Source: Lachnospiraceae bacterium
GTDB lineage: Bacteria > Bacillota > Clostridia > Lachnospirales > Lachnospiraceae
Length of the DNA stretch: 64,000 nt
Direction: 5' to 3'
NCBI GenBank assembly: GCA_017634455.1
Contig: JAGBNK010000036.1
Coordinates: 1-64,000, forward strand
Of this stretch, positions 55,476-64,000 are shown piece after piece. The notes under the pieces are model-generated. The model did no database searches. It was given only the letters and a program-made list of their open reading frames with translations, and was not told where the DNA came from. Positions within the stretch are counted from its first letter, which is position 1. Each line of letters starts with the position of its first letter. Both the position numbers and the translations under genes were made by a program.

Positions 55476-58441
55476 TGGATTATTCAGAAATGCAGATTAT
55501 AGAATTAAAAAATAAAATATCTGAACTGGAAATGGAGAACCGGCTTTTGAAAGAACGTATGGATGAAGCCGGTGTTTCTTATGCGGATATAGTATCAGAT
55601 AATGATAAAGTAGTGGCGGAATCGTATGATCAGAATCAGGGGGCGCGTATTAAAAAATTTGAGATTACAGATAAAGTTGCACGAGATTTTTTTATGATGT
55701 TCTGTCGCGGCAGGAAGGATGTATATGACCTTCGTTATACGAATCCAAAGACAGGAAAAAATGGATACTATACGCAATGCTTTAATAGGTGGGATAGAGA
55801 TTGTCATATTCAAAAAAGAGATGGCGTTCGGTGCAAAGATTGTGAACTGAGAGCATATAAGCCGATTACATTGCCGTTAATAAAAGCGCATATGACGGGA
55901 AAGGATCCTAATGGAAATGATGTGGTAGCAATCTATCCGATGCTTGAGAATAATCTTTGCCAGCTACTTGTGTTTGATTTTGATAATCATGCAAAGGGGG
56001 CAGAGCAGGATGACCATGCGAATATTGATGATAGTTGGAAAGAAGAAATAAATGCTCTACGACGTATTTGTAAGAATCTGGATGTAGATGCGGTAGTTGA
56101 ACGTTCAAGATCAGGGCAGGGGGCGCATCTATGGATTTTCTTCAAAGAAATGATTCCTGCTAGACTTGCGAGAAGATTTGGGTTTGCACTTCTTGAAAAA
56201 GGGGCAGAATCTGTGAATCTTAAATCGTTCAGGTATTATGATCGGATGATACCAACTCAGGACGTTCTTCCAGATGGCAGACTTGGAAATGTGATTGCCC
56301 TTCCATTGCAGGGCTTGGCATTAAAATCCGGAAACAGCGCTTTTGTAGATGATAATTGGAACGCGTATGAGGATCAGTTGAAAGTGCTTGCCGGTACAAG
56401 ACGTCTGACAAGGCAAGAAATCGAAGATTATCTTTCATTATGGTATAGTGCAGGGTCTGCCAGTGAAGATGATGGAAACGATACGCCTTGGGATAAGAGT
56501 ACTGAAATTGAATCAGGTGGTGTAGATGGTGTGGTTCACATCGTTCTTTCTGATAGCATATACATAGATTCTTCGGGAATGACTAATAAAACGAAGAGAC
56601 AGCTTCGACGTATGGCGACTTTCTCAAATAAGCAGTATTTCCAAAACCAGGCTATGGATATTCCAAACTACGATGAGTCCAGATTTATCTATCTTGGAAG
56701 GGATGCAGGAAAATATATAGTTTTACCTCGCGGCCTTCGAGAGGAAATTATGAAGAAACTTGATGATGTGAGAGTTAGATATGAGGTAGAAGATAAGCGA
56801 ACTGTAGGGCGGAAACTCAATATTTCTTTCAATGGAGATTTGAGGAACTCACAGATTCTCGCTGTGGAAACGATGCTTAAAAATGAAACGGGTATACTTC
56901 ATGCGGCAACGGCATTTGGTAAGACAGTAGTCTGTTGCGATATGATCGCAAGAAGGGGTGTTAGTACTCTGATACTTGTAGACAGAGCGGATCTGATGAA
57001 TCAATGGCTTAAGCGTTTGGATGAGTTCCTTGATATCGATGAGGATTTGCCAGAATATCAGACAAAGACCGGACGCACAAGAAAAAGAAAAACATTGATC
57101 GGAAATCTTCAGGGGGCGCACGATACACTGACGGGAATAGTTGATGTGGCGATGATACGATCTTTAAAGAAAAAAGATGGGTTCCACCCTATGCTGAAGG
57201 AGTATTCACAGGTATACTTTGATGAATGCCATCACGCTGCCTCAGATAGTGCAATAGAGGTACTTCAGGAGATAAATGCGAAATATGTGTATGGGGTAAC
57301 GGCGACTCCGAAACGTGGTGATGGCAAGGAAAAGATAAATGAATTTCTGCTTGGCCCTATAAGATATAGATTTACGGCAAAGGACAGAGCCGAGGAGCAG
57401 AATATAGATCATCTGGTATATCCACGTTTTACAAAGACTGTAAAGCCGCATCATTTGTCAAAAACACCATATGGCAATGAGGCCTTTGAATTGATAAGGA
57501 ATAACGATGTTCGAGATGAGCAAATCACCAGGGATGTAGTTGAGTGTGTACAGGCAGGAAGAACTCCTGTTATTCTTACAAAATACGTTGATCATGCAAA
57601 GAAACTTTCCGCGAGACTTAAGGAATATGCAGACAGATTGATCCTTCTGACGGGTGCAAATGGTACCAAAGAACGCAGAGCGCAGGTTGAGGCATTGAAT
57701 AATGTTGATGATGCGGAAAGCCTTATTCTTGTGGGAACAGGATCTCTGCTGGGGGAAGGTTTTGACTATCCGCGACTTGATACTCTTTTTATGGCGACTC
57801 CGGTTTCAGGAGAAAATGTAGTGGAGCAGTATGTCGGCCGACTTAACAGGGATTATGAAGGCAAGGAAAATGTAATTGTTTATGATTATGTGGACAGTCA
57901 CATTCCTAAGTTCGATAAAATGTATGCTTCACGAATGAAGGCGTATAAAAAGATCGGATATGAACTTTGTGTTAACATGGATGGCGAAAAGCAAAAGGTA
58001 AACGCAATCTATGATATTGAAAATTATGCAGAAGTCTTTTGGCGAGATCTCGAGGAGGCTAAATTTTCCATTATTGTATCCAGCCCGACGCTAAATAATA
58101 AAAAAGTTAATCATATCATTAAAGTGCTCAGAAAACGACTGGAATTGGGCATCAAGGCGACAGTTGTTACATGGCATCCTGACTCATACAAATATGGCAT
58201 AGATGATACCCGGATGGAGCTTATGGAGAGACTTCGTAAGGCAGGATTTGAAATCAGGCTTGTTGAGGATTCATGTGAGCATTATGCGGTAATAGACGAT
58301 GAAATTGTCTGGTATGGAAGTATGAATTTACTATCAAAGGAAGATGCAGATGATAATCTTATGAGGGTTTGTAGCAGAGAAATAGCCGAAGAACTTTTGG
58401 AGATAACATTTGGATCTGACAAAGAAATGCGGGAGTGGTGA
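55472..58441 (+). CDS. TOTE-type primase-helicase-PLD nuclease protein
   Basis: The product has 989 residues with three enzymatic parts. Residues 5-30 form a short coiled coil. An archaeo-eukaryotic-type primase region (about 65-330) has a Cys cluster (CFNRWDRDC, CKDCE), the DxD motif LLVFDFDNH near 170 and SGQGAHLWIF near 213. A superfamily 2 helicase (about 450-830) has HAATAFGKTVV near 477, DECHHAAS near 583, GVTATPKRGDG near 608 and a C-terminal EQYVGRLNRDY. A PLD-like domain (about 860-980) ends in HYAVIDDEIVWYGSMNLLS; the usual Lys of HxK is Ala. This matches the AEP-TOTE conflict-system proteins. Lysine codons are often AAA and Arg CGT/CGC/CGG, unlike the AAG/AGA-rich core genes, so recent transfer is likely. 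It is the last gene of the coupled operon. Confidence 0.88.
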   Translation: MMDYSEMQIIELKNKISELEMENRLLKERMDEAGVSYADIVSDNDKVVAESYDQNQGARIKKFEITDKVARDFFMMFCRGRKDVYDLRYTNPKTGKNGYYTQCFNRWDRDCHIQKRDGVRCKDCELRAYKPITLPLIKAHMTGKDPNGNDVVAIYPMLENNLCQLLVFDFDNHAKGAEQDDHANIDDSWKEEINALRRICKNLDVDAVVERSRSGQGAHLWIFFKEMIPARLARRFGFALLEKGAESVNLKSFRYYDRMIPTQDVLPDGRLGNVIALPLQGLALKSGNSAFVDDNWNAYEDQLKVLAGTRRLTRQEIEDYLSLWYSAGSASEDDGNDTPWDKSTEIESGGVDGVVHIVLSDSIYIDSSGMTNKTKRQLRRMATFSNKQYFQNQAMDIPNYDESRFIYLGRDAGKYIVLPRGLREEIMKKLDDVRVRYEVEDKRTVGRKLNISFNGDLRNSQILAVETMLKNETGILHAATAFGKTVVCCDMIARRGVSTLILVDRADLMNQWLKRLDEFLDIDEDLPEYQTKTGRTRKRKTLIGNLQGAHDTLTGIVDVAMIRSLKKKDGFHPMLKEYSQVYFDECHHAASDSAIEVLQEINAKYVYGVTATPKRGDGKEKINEFLLGPIRYRFTAKDRAEEQNIDHLVYPRFTKTVKPHHLSKTPYGNEAFELIRNNDVRDEQITRDVVECVQAGRTPVILTKYVDHAKKLSARLKEYADRLILLTGANGTKERRAQVEALNNVDDAESLILVGTGSLLGEGFDYPRLDTLFMATPVSGENVVEQYVGRLNRDYEGKENVIVYDYVDSHIPKFDKMYASRMKAYKKIGYELCVNMDGEKQKVNAIYDIENYAEVFWRDLEEAKFSIIVSSPTLNNKKVNHIIKVLRKRLELGIKATVVTWHPDSYKYGIDDTRMELMERLRKAGFEIRLVEDSCEHYAVIDDEIVWYGSMNLLSKEDADDNLMRVCSREIAEELLEITFGSDKEMREW

Positions 58442-58653
58442 TTTTCTGATCAAAAGTCCCAGACTGTAAAAATATAGAATAACTGAGCAATATTTGGTAT
58501 ATTAATATGTGCTTACCTGAGGGATAGGAATGGTATATATGAGTTTAACGTAGTGTATTTCTATTTGCACTTATGGCGAGTTTGATAAAGACAATTTGAA
58601 GTTAAAGAAAGGGTGACAGACTTATCATTGGTGTCAATGATGACAGAGAGGTT

Positions 58654-59946
58654 GTGGGAGTTGAACAGACAGCTGTTTTTAGCATGATTGATAAGATTAC
58701 TAATGCTATAAGCGATAGTTGTGAACCTTTGATTATTCCTGATATTGCGCCACAAGCAGTGGGAGATAAAACGGTTATTGTGGTGGAAATTAGTGCTGGA
58801 AGGCAAAGACCTTATTATCTTAAATCTCTTGGAATGGATAAGGGTACTTTTATTCGTACAGCTGGTTCTACACGGCTTGCTGACAGACCATTTATCCAGG
58901 AAATGTACTATGAGGATGAGAACAGATCCTTTGATAATGTTGTGAATAAAGACATTGAAGTAACAGATGCAGATATTAAAAGCTTTTGTGAGGACATGAA
59001 AAAAGAGGCACAGCGTAATTGTATGGACGAGAAAGATGCTAAAAAGGTTAAGACTCCTACCAAGAATAACCTGATAACTTGGGGAATTCTTAAGGAAGAA
59101 AACGGAGTTATTCGCCCAACGTATGCATATTATTATCTGAGAGGCTTAGATGGCGTAATGTCTCAGATTCAGTGTGCTGTATTTAAGGGCAATACACGTG
59201 GGATTTTTGTAGATAAAAGAGAGTATGAAGGTAATCTTTGGGAGCAGGTAGAGCAGGCTTATCAGTTTGTTCTTCGGAATATTCATCTTGGCGCAAGGAT
59301 AAAGGGCATACACAGACAGGATGTTTATGAACTGCCACCAGAGAGTATACGAGAGCTTATTATCAATGCTGTTGTTAATTGCAGTTACTTGCAGGGAAGT
59401 CTTGTGCAGGTGGCAATATATGATAACAGGCTTGAAATTACCTCTCCTGGTGGATTGATGCCGGGAGTTACGATTGAGAAGATGAAAGAAGGTTTTTCGA
59501 AGGTTAGAAATCATGGTATCGCGAATGCTTTTGTTTATATGAATCTTATCGAACAATGGGGCAGTGGTATTCCAAAGATATTAACACAGACTAAAGAGTA
59601 TGGACTTCCAGAGGTTGAGTTTATCGATATGGAAAATGCCCTTAGAGTTAATATGTACCGTGCCTTTTCAAACGATGAAAAACAAACGATAAAAACAAAC
59701 GATAAAAGCAAACGACAAACGATAAATACAAATGATAATGATAAACAAAAAACGGCAAAAGAATATGCAATACTTGAATATTTAGGCAGGGTGGATAAGG
59801 CTAAAACAGTTGATATTGCTGCAGTTATTGGCCTTGGACCTGATCGAACAAGGGTTATTCTTGCGTCTATGGCCAAACGTAATATGATAGTAGCAGAGGG
59901 TGCAAATAGAAATAGAATTTATCGTTTGCCACAAACGATAAATTGA
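58654..59946 (+). CDS. AlbA/Schlafen-type ATP-binding regulator, N-terminally truncated
   Basis: The frame runs from 58606, after a TAA, to TAA/TGA at 59946; the first usable start is GTG 58654 without a good ribosome site. Homology begins mid-domain (GDRLIIGVNDDREVVGVE), so about 50-60 residues of the AlbA_2 N-terminus, including the EFK motif, are missing. The rest is intact: HATPase_c_4-type NAVVNCSYLQGS and ITSPGGLMPG near 230-270, WGSGIPKI near 295 and a C-terminal winged helix (VDIAAVIGLGPDRTRVILAS). A linker carries repeated KQTI-TND units encoded by AAACGAT repeats. It is probably a decayed transcription regulator; expression is doubtful. Confidence 0.65.
   Translation: MGVEQTAVFSMIDKITNAISDSCEPLIIPDIAPQAVGDKTVIVVEISAGRQRPYYLKSLGMDKGTFIRTAGSTRLADRPFIQEMYYEDENRSFDNVVNKDIEVTDADIKSFCEDMKKEAQRNCMDEKDAKKVKTPTKNNLITWGILKEENGVIRPTYAYYYLRGLDGVMSQIQCAVFKGNTRGIFVDKREYEGNLWEQVEQAYQFVLRNIHLGARIKGIHRQDVYELPPESIRELIINAVVNCSYLQGSLVQVAIYDNRLEITSPGGLMPGVTIEKMKEGFSKVRNHGIANAFVYMNLIEQWGSGIPKILTQTKEYGLPEVEFIDMENALRVNMYRAFSNDEKQTIKTNDKSKRQTINTNDNDKQKTAKEYAILEYLGRVDKAKTVDIAAVIGLGPDRTRVILASMAKRNMIVAEGANRNRIYRLPQTIN
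59669..59750 (+). repeat. AAACGAT short repeats within the linker
   Basis: Five or more copies of (C)AAACGAT/CAAACGAC occur between 59669 and 59730, with a further one at about 59934-59942 at the gene end. They encode the QTI/TND linker repeats. Confidence 0.5.
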
Positions 59947-59993
59947 TATATAATTCTTTTATCACAGGAGTAGTAATTCAATAGCAGTAAACA

Positions 59994-60038
59994 AAGGCTT
60001 TCGATGGCGTTGATAGTACGCCTTCGGAAGCCTTTTTT
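59994..60038 (+). terminator. rho-independent terminator
   Basis: AAGGCTT..GGCG pairs with CGCC..AAGCCTT around a 9-base loop, followed by TTTTTT. Confidence 0.88.
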
Positions 60039-60119
60039 GCATCGAAAGATAACAGTTTCTTTATATTTCACACTTCATTAATGAAGTGAATTTTTGTTCA
60101 TCTTTATTTTATCTACCAC

Positions 60120-60281
60120 ATGTGTTATAAAGTGGTAGATAAAGTGGCATATAAACTGGTAGATAACGCGTTACTAAACGCGACACAGGAGAGATTGCTG
60201 CAGGAATTACGAAACAATCCTAATCTTACACAGCCACAGTTAGCATCTTTGTTGTTAGCACTCAACTTGATTGAGTGCTAA
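60120..60281 (+). pseudogene. winged-helix C-terminal remnant of an AlbA/Fic-like regulator
   Basis: The 53-codon frame reads VVDKVAYKLVDNALLN and then ATQERLLQELRNNPNLTQPQLASL, the typical linker and winged helix found at the end of AlbA-type regulators. The N-terminal domains are absent, and the frame runs into the CIRCE operator, which supplies its last nine codons. It is a gene fragment and has no clear ribosome site. Confidence 0.6.
60255..60281 (+). promoter_or_regulatory. CIRCE operator (HrcA binding site)
   Basis: TTAGCACTC-N9-GAGTGCTAA is a perfect match to the CIRCE consensus. It lies eight bases before the htpG -35, so HrcA binding should repress htpG until heat or misfolded protein removes it. 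Confidence 0.95.
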
Positions 60282-60288
60282 ATTTTTG

Positions 60289-60317
60289 TTGACTTTTGAT
60301 TTCCGCGGGTTTAAGAT
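60289..60317 (+). promoter_or_regulatory. htpG promoter
   Basis: TTGACT (60289-60294), a 17-base spacer and TAAGAT (60312-60317), immediately downstream of CIRCE. The transcript should start near 60324. Confidence 0.75.
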
Positions 60318-60391
60318 ATTTTTGTGGCAAAAAAATACATGAATTTGCCATCATTATTACAATACTTAAGAACGAAGGAGATGTATACAAC

Positions 60392-62479
60392 ATGAGTAAC
60401 AAGCGTGGTAGTTTATCAATTACAAGTGAAAACATTTTTCCAGTGATTAAGAAATGGTTATATTCAGATCACGACATTTTCTATAGAGAATTAATTTCAA
60501 ATGGTTGCGATGCAATCACTAAGTTGAAGAAGTTAGATATGATGGGAGAGTATGAACTCCCAGCTGATTATAAAGCGAAGATTCAGGTAGAGGTTGACCC
60601 TGAGAACAAGACTTTGACATTTATAGACAACGGTCTTGGAATGACAGAGGAAGAGGTTGACGAGTACATTAACCAGATTGCCTTCTCTGGTGCTACAGAT
60701 TTCATTGAGAAATATAAGGATAAGGCCAATGATGATCAGATTATCGGTCACTTCGGTTTAGGATTTTACTCAGCATTTATGGTAGCTGATGAGGTTACTA
60801 TCGATACTTTGTCTTATAAAGAAGGCGCTAAGCCAGTTCATTGGGACTGCGATGGCGGTACAGAATATGAGATGTCAGAAGGTGACAAGGCTGAGGTCGG
60901 AACCAAGATTACATTGTTCTTGAATGAGGATTGCCTGGAATTTGCCAATGAGTACAGAGCCCGTGAGGTTATTGAGAAGTATTGTTCATTTATGCCAACA
61001 GAGATTTATCTCAGCAAGGCAAATGCTCCAGAGGAGTATGAGACAATCGATGCTGCTGACCTTCTTGATACAGACAAGGTTGTAGAGGACATCCATGAGG
61101 ATGCTAAGTATGAAGAGAAGGAAAATGAGGATGGAACCAAGGAGCAGGTTGAAGTATCACCAGCCAAGGATAAGAAGAAAATCGTAAAGCGTCCTCGTCC
61201 ACTTAATGACACTAATCCACTTTGGGCCAAGACACCTAGCGAGTGCACAGATGACGAATACAAGGAATTCTATCGCAAGGTATTTAACGATTACAAAGAG
61301 CCATTGTTCTGGATTCATTTGAATATGGATTACCCATTTAATCTGAAGGGTATCTTATATTTCCCAAAGATCAACACAGAGTATGATTCAATCGAGGGAA
61401 CAATTAAACTTTATAACAATCAGGTATTTATTGCAGACAACATCAAGGAAGTTATTCCAGAGTTTCTGATGCTTCTCAAGGGTGTAATTGATTGCCCTGA
61501 TTTGCCATTGAATGTATCTCGTTCTGCTTTGCAAAATGATGGCTTTGTAAACAAGATTTCTGAGTACATCACCAAGAAGGTTGCTGATAAGCTCACTGGT
61601 ATGTGCAAGACAGATAAGGAAAGCTATGAGAAATATTGGGATGACATCAGCCCATTTATCAAGTTCGGTTGCCTGAAGGATGTGAAGTTCTGCGACAAGA
61701 TGAATGACTACATTCTCTTTAAGGACATCGATGATAAATATGTGACATTGCCAGAACTTCTTGCACCTGTTAAGGATGATTCGGAAAATGCTACTGATGA
61801 AGATGGCAACAAGGTAGATGCTGAGGTTGTTGAAGATGCCGACAATAAAGAGACTGATGAAAATGATGAGACAGATAAGAGAAAGACGGTATATTATGTA
61901 ACTGATATGCAGCAGCAGTCACAGTACATCAACCTGTTCAAAGAGCAGGGAATGAATGCAGTAGTTTTGGATCATGCAATTGATTCATCATTTATCACAC
62001 AGCTCGAGCAGAGAAATCAGGATTACAAATTCCTGAGAATTGACGCTGACATCACAGACACTCTTGTAGAGGAAACATCTGAGGAAGAGTTGAAGGATGA
62101 ACAGGATGCTCTCAGTGAGTTGTTCAAGAAAGCGTTGAACAAGGACAACCTCAAGGTTAGCGTTCAGAAGTTGAAGAACAAGGATGTGTCATCTATGCTT
62201 ACAGTTTCTGAGGAAGGACGCCGTATGCAAGATATGATGAGAATGTACAGCATGATGGGTATGGATCCGGGAATGTTCGGCGGAGATGAGACATTGGTTC
62301 TTAATGCTGACAACGAGTTGGTTAAATATATGTTTGAGCATGCTGATGGTGAAAATGTAGAAATGTTTGCGCAGCAGCTTTATGACTTGGCAGTTCTTGC
62401 AAATCAACCACTTGCTCCAGAAGCAATGACAGCATTTGTAAATAGAAGTAACAAGATCATGATGCTTCTTGCAAAATAA
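60392..62479 (+). CDS. htpG: Hsp90 chaperone HtpG
   Basis: The product has 695 residues from ATG 60392, after GAAGGAG. It is an ATP-dependent dimeric chaperone of the cytoplasm. The N-terminal GHKL ATPase shows YRELISNGCDAI near 30-42, FIDNGLGMTEEE near 72, FSGATDFI and IIGHFGLGFYSAFMVAD near 120. The middle domain has LPLNVSRSALQND near 370. Acidic inserts lie at about 215-270 and 465-495 (DNKETDENDETDKRK). The usual dimerisation domain ends the protein. Regulation by HrcA through CIRCE is indicated by the operator. Confidence 0.97.
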   Translation: MSNKRGSLSITSENIFPVIKKWLYSDHDIFYRELISNGCDAITKLKKLDMMGEYELPADYKAKIQVEVDPENKTLTFIDNGLGMTEEEVDEYINQIAFSGATDFIEKYKDKANDDQIIGHFGLGFYSAFMVADEVTIDTLSYKEGAKPVHWDCDGGTEYEMSEGDKAEVGTKITLFLNEDCLEFANEYRAREVIEKYCSFMPTEIYLSKANAPEEYETIDAADLLDTDKVVEDIHEDAKYEEKENEDGTKEQVEVSPAKDKKKIVKRPRPLNDTNPLWAKTPSECTDDEYKEFYRKVFNDYKEPLFWIHLNMDYPFNLKGILYFPKINTEYDSIEGTIKLYNNQVFIADNIKEVIPEFLMLLKGVIDCPDLPLNVSRSALQNDGFVNKISEYITKKVADKLTGMCKTDKESYEKYWDDISPFIKFGCLKDVKFCDKMNDYILFKDIDDKYVTLPELLAPVKDDSENATDEDGNKVDAEVVEDADNKETDENDETDKRKTVYYVTDMQQQSQYINLFKEQGMNAVVLDHAIDSSFITQLEQRNQDYKFLRIDADITDTLVEETSEEELKDEQDALSELFKKALNKDNLKVSVQKLKNKDVSSMLTVSEEGRRMQDMMRMYSMMGMDPGMFGGDETLVLNADNELVKYMFEHADGENVEMFAQQLYDLAVLANQPLAPEAMTAFVNRSNKIMMLLAK

Positions 62480-62512
62480 TTTTTGAAAATATTTTAATAA
62501 GATATTGTGAAG

Positions 62513-62549
62513 CACCTGCTATGGATTTAGTTCTGTGGCAGGTGTTTTT
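62513..62549 (+). terminator. htpG terminator
   Basis: CACCTGC and GCAGGTG close an 18-base loop, followed by TTTTT. Confidence 0.85.
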
Positions 62550-62616
62550 ATTGTATTAGAAAATGTGCCTAGTAACATAAAAGTACCAAAAACGATAATA
62601 TTGTGAACAAATGGTC

Positions 62617-62645
62617 TTGGAATGATTTTAGTGGAGTGATATACT
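62617..62645 (+). promoter_or_regulatory. promoter of the LXG-RHS toxin gene
   Basis: TTGGAA (62617-62622), a 17-base spacer and TATACT (62640-62645), 45 bases before the ATG. An inverted repeat (TACTAAAATAGTTTAGTA) begins inside the -10 and may be an operator. Confidence 0.7.
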
Positions 62646-62690
62646 AAAATAGTTTAGTAAACGTTTTAGGTGATAGGAGAGTTTTGGAAA

Positions 62691-64000
62691 ATGAGTTCGT
62701 ACAAGGTGGATTATGCAACCCTCTATGGATTGTATAATGATATTAAAACGGCTAAAAAGACTGTAAAGGATAACATAACAGCACATAAGGAAGCTATGGT
62801 GAATCTTGCAAATACAGAGGCATTCAAGTCTAATACAAGCAAGGGAATAGCAGCTTTTATAGGGGATATCTATCCTTATTGCGAGAAGGTGTATCGTCAG
62901 GTGGTAGAAGAAATCTACACATCTTATGTGGAATATTTTCAGACATATCTTAATTCAATTGATACAGATAATAGTGCCCACATCGAGCTAGATGCAGTTG
63001 ATGAGTATAGAGCATATGTAGAGGGCGATTTCCAACGAATGCTTGAGGTGATGAAGGGGGTAAATGATACACTTGAATCTATAGACCCTTTGGTCTATGT
63101 AGCTCGACCTACTAATGGTGGTTATGGTGGAAATTGTAGTGGTATCCATGATGGATTGAAGCGCTTTGCAAAAAAGATTGAAGACCATGAGATGAAATAT
63201 GCCAAACGCATGGATAATGTCAATGCAATGCTTGCCAATTTGAACTCATTTATGGGTTATTATGAATCCAAAGCTAATACTATTTCAAAATATAAGGCTA
63301 ATGATTATAAGATGACAGATGCCTTTAAAAATATATATCCAATGTATAAAGCTAGTAAAGCATATACAGATGAGAAGAAGAAGAATGTTGAGAAGTTTGG
63401 CAAAGAAATTGAAGAACATATAAAAGAATTTGATAAAAATGCTAATTTTGCAGAATATGCCAGAGCTCACGGTAGAGGAAAGGCAATAGCGCACTTCTTC
63501 AGTGAAGATCCAGTGGATTTATCAACAGGAAACTTTATTTATGAGAAAAGAGATGTTGCGATTGAGAGCGATATTTTGCTTGAGTTTACTAGATTTTATA
63601 ATGCATTAGAAATTAAAAATTTAAATGAATATGATGATGATTTCAATGGTAAAAAGTCTTATGGAACAAATGTAATTGGCATAGGCTTTACTCACAATTA
63701 TAATGTAAGACTTGTTAATAAAGATGAAGATGTATATCAGGTTTATATGGAAGATGGCCATGTGATTACATTTGTGAGGGATGAGGCAGATGAACTCGCC
63801 TTTGAAAATATCTTCTCTAATGATGAAGAGCTTAAAAAGACGGTTGATGGTTATGAGTTGATTGATAAGTCTGGCGACAGATATATCTTCAATGCTACGG
63901 GGCAGCTTGTTAGAAAAGCTGATTCCAATGATAGAGGAATTAGTTTAGAATACAATTCATCTAATTTGCTTGTTAAGGTAAGCAATGACATAGATGAATT
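62691..64000 (+). CDS. LXG / DUF6531 / RHS-repeat polymorphic toxin (partial, 3' end outside)
   Basis: The frame is open from ATG 62691 to the window edge (436 codons). Residues 1-200 are a long helical region starting MSSYKVDYATLYGLYNDIK, with FKSNTSKGIAAFIGDIYP and repeated coiled-coil stretches; this is an LXG-type export domain for type VII secretion. DPVDLSTGNFIYEKRDVAI near 273 is the DUF6531 signature that begins RHS proteins. FTRFYNAL and repeated YD-like strands follow (DKSGDRYIFNATGQLV). The C-terminal toxin and its immunity gene lie beyond the window, so the toxic activity is unknown. GGAG near 62675 is slightly far from the start. The role is likely killing of competing cells. Confidence 0.85.
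   Translation, partial: MSSYKVDYATLYGLYNDIKTAKKTVKDNITAHKEAMVNLANTEAFKSNTSKGIAAFIGDIYPYCEKVYRQVVEEIYTSYVEYFQTYLNSIDTDNSAHIELDAVDEYRAYVEGDFQRMLEVMKGVNDTLESIDPLVYVARPTNGGYGGNCSGIHDGLKRFAKKIEDHEMKYAKRMDNVNAMLANLNSFMGYYESKANTISKYKANDYKMTDAFKNIYPMYKASKAYTDEKKKNVEKFGKEIEEHIKEFDKNANFAEYARAHGRGKAIAHFFSEDPVDLSTGNFIYEKRDVAIESDILLEFTRFYNALEIKNLNEYDDDFNGKKSYGTNVIGIGFTHNYNVRLVNKDEDVYQVYMEDGHVITFVRDEADELAFENIFSNDEELKKTVDGYELIDKSGDRYIFNATGQLVRKADSNDRGISLEYNSSNLLVKVSNDIDE

Noticed and set aside
54135..60250. Accessory island considered as a prophage or integrative element
   Set aside because: No integrase, terminase, structural or conjugation gene was recognised and no clear attachment repeats were seen by eye.

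Overview
This 64 kb window is ordinary low-GC Firmicute chromosome, most probably from an anaerobic gut or rumen Lachnospiraceae relative (Butyrivibrio, Pseudobutyrivibrio, Roseburia or Lachnospira type). The reasons are the single-chain pyruvate:ferredoxin oxidoreductase, a T-box leader, AddAB, a CBS/DRTGG pyrophosphatase, small DUF4364 and DUF6465-type proteins, a strong preference for AAG lysine codons in core genes, and a Gram-positive type IV pilus locus. No tRNA, rRNA, CRISPR array or integrase gene was recognised.

Layout. 1-1.1 kb: end of a Cys-rich gene, a small secreted protein with a possible -1 frameshift, and a small membrane protein. 1.1-6.8 kb: an ABC-F ATPase (minus strand) and nifJ. 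6.8-7.4 kb: a gene-free array of palindromic tandem repeats. 7.4-10.7 kb: a tryptophan T-box leader and a trpXYZ-like ABC transporter. 10.7-17.4 kb: tail-anchored coiled-coil protein, pyrophosphatase, flavin reductase-like protein, malic enzyme with DUF4364, and Rho with a long disordered insert. 17.6-24.9 kb: type IV pilus assembly operon pilB-pilT-pilC-pilD-pilM-pilN-pilO. 24.9-28.4 kb: an accessory interval (sfsA, palindromic repeats, a 33-bp repeat array overlapping a promoter, an ATPase gene broken by one amber codon, a membrane protein). 28.4-39 kb: the major pilin (minus strand) and a four-gene minor pilin operon in which two members are very large: a 2143-residue and a 746-residue protein, each with a class III prepilin leader followed by adhesin-like repeats. 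39-43.7 kb: rpmE, DUF1385, prmC, prfA, DUF975. 43.8-54.1 kb: addB-addA, a small acidic protein, a PrsA-like lipoprotein, a DUF6465 protein, Dabb and YhcH proteins. 54.2-60.3 kb: an accessory island with a tightly coupled five-gene operon (XRE regulator, DUF3791, DUF3990, a small helical protein, and a primase-helicase-PLD protein of the TOTE type), a truncated AlbA/Schlafen-type ATPase gene and a winged-helix gene fragment. 60.25-62.5 kb: htpG behind a perfect CIRCE operator. 62.7 kb to the end: the start of an LXG/DUF6531/RHS polymorphic toxin gene.

How parts fit. The pilus genes form a complete Gram-positive machine: extension and retraction ATPases, a platform, a peptidase, an alignment complex, a major pilin, and a minor-pilin set with two built-in adhesins. 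The extension ATPase carries MshEN motifs, so cyclic-di-GMP control is likely. The five-gene island operon is the best candidate for an undescribed conflict system: a self-regulated toxin/antitoxin-like part is translationally coupled to a nucleic-acid-processing effector. All names rest on motif reading by eye; no database search was run.
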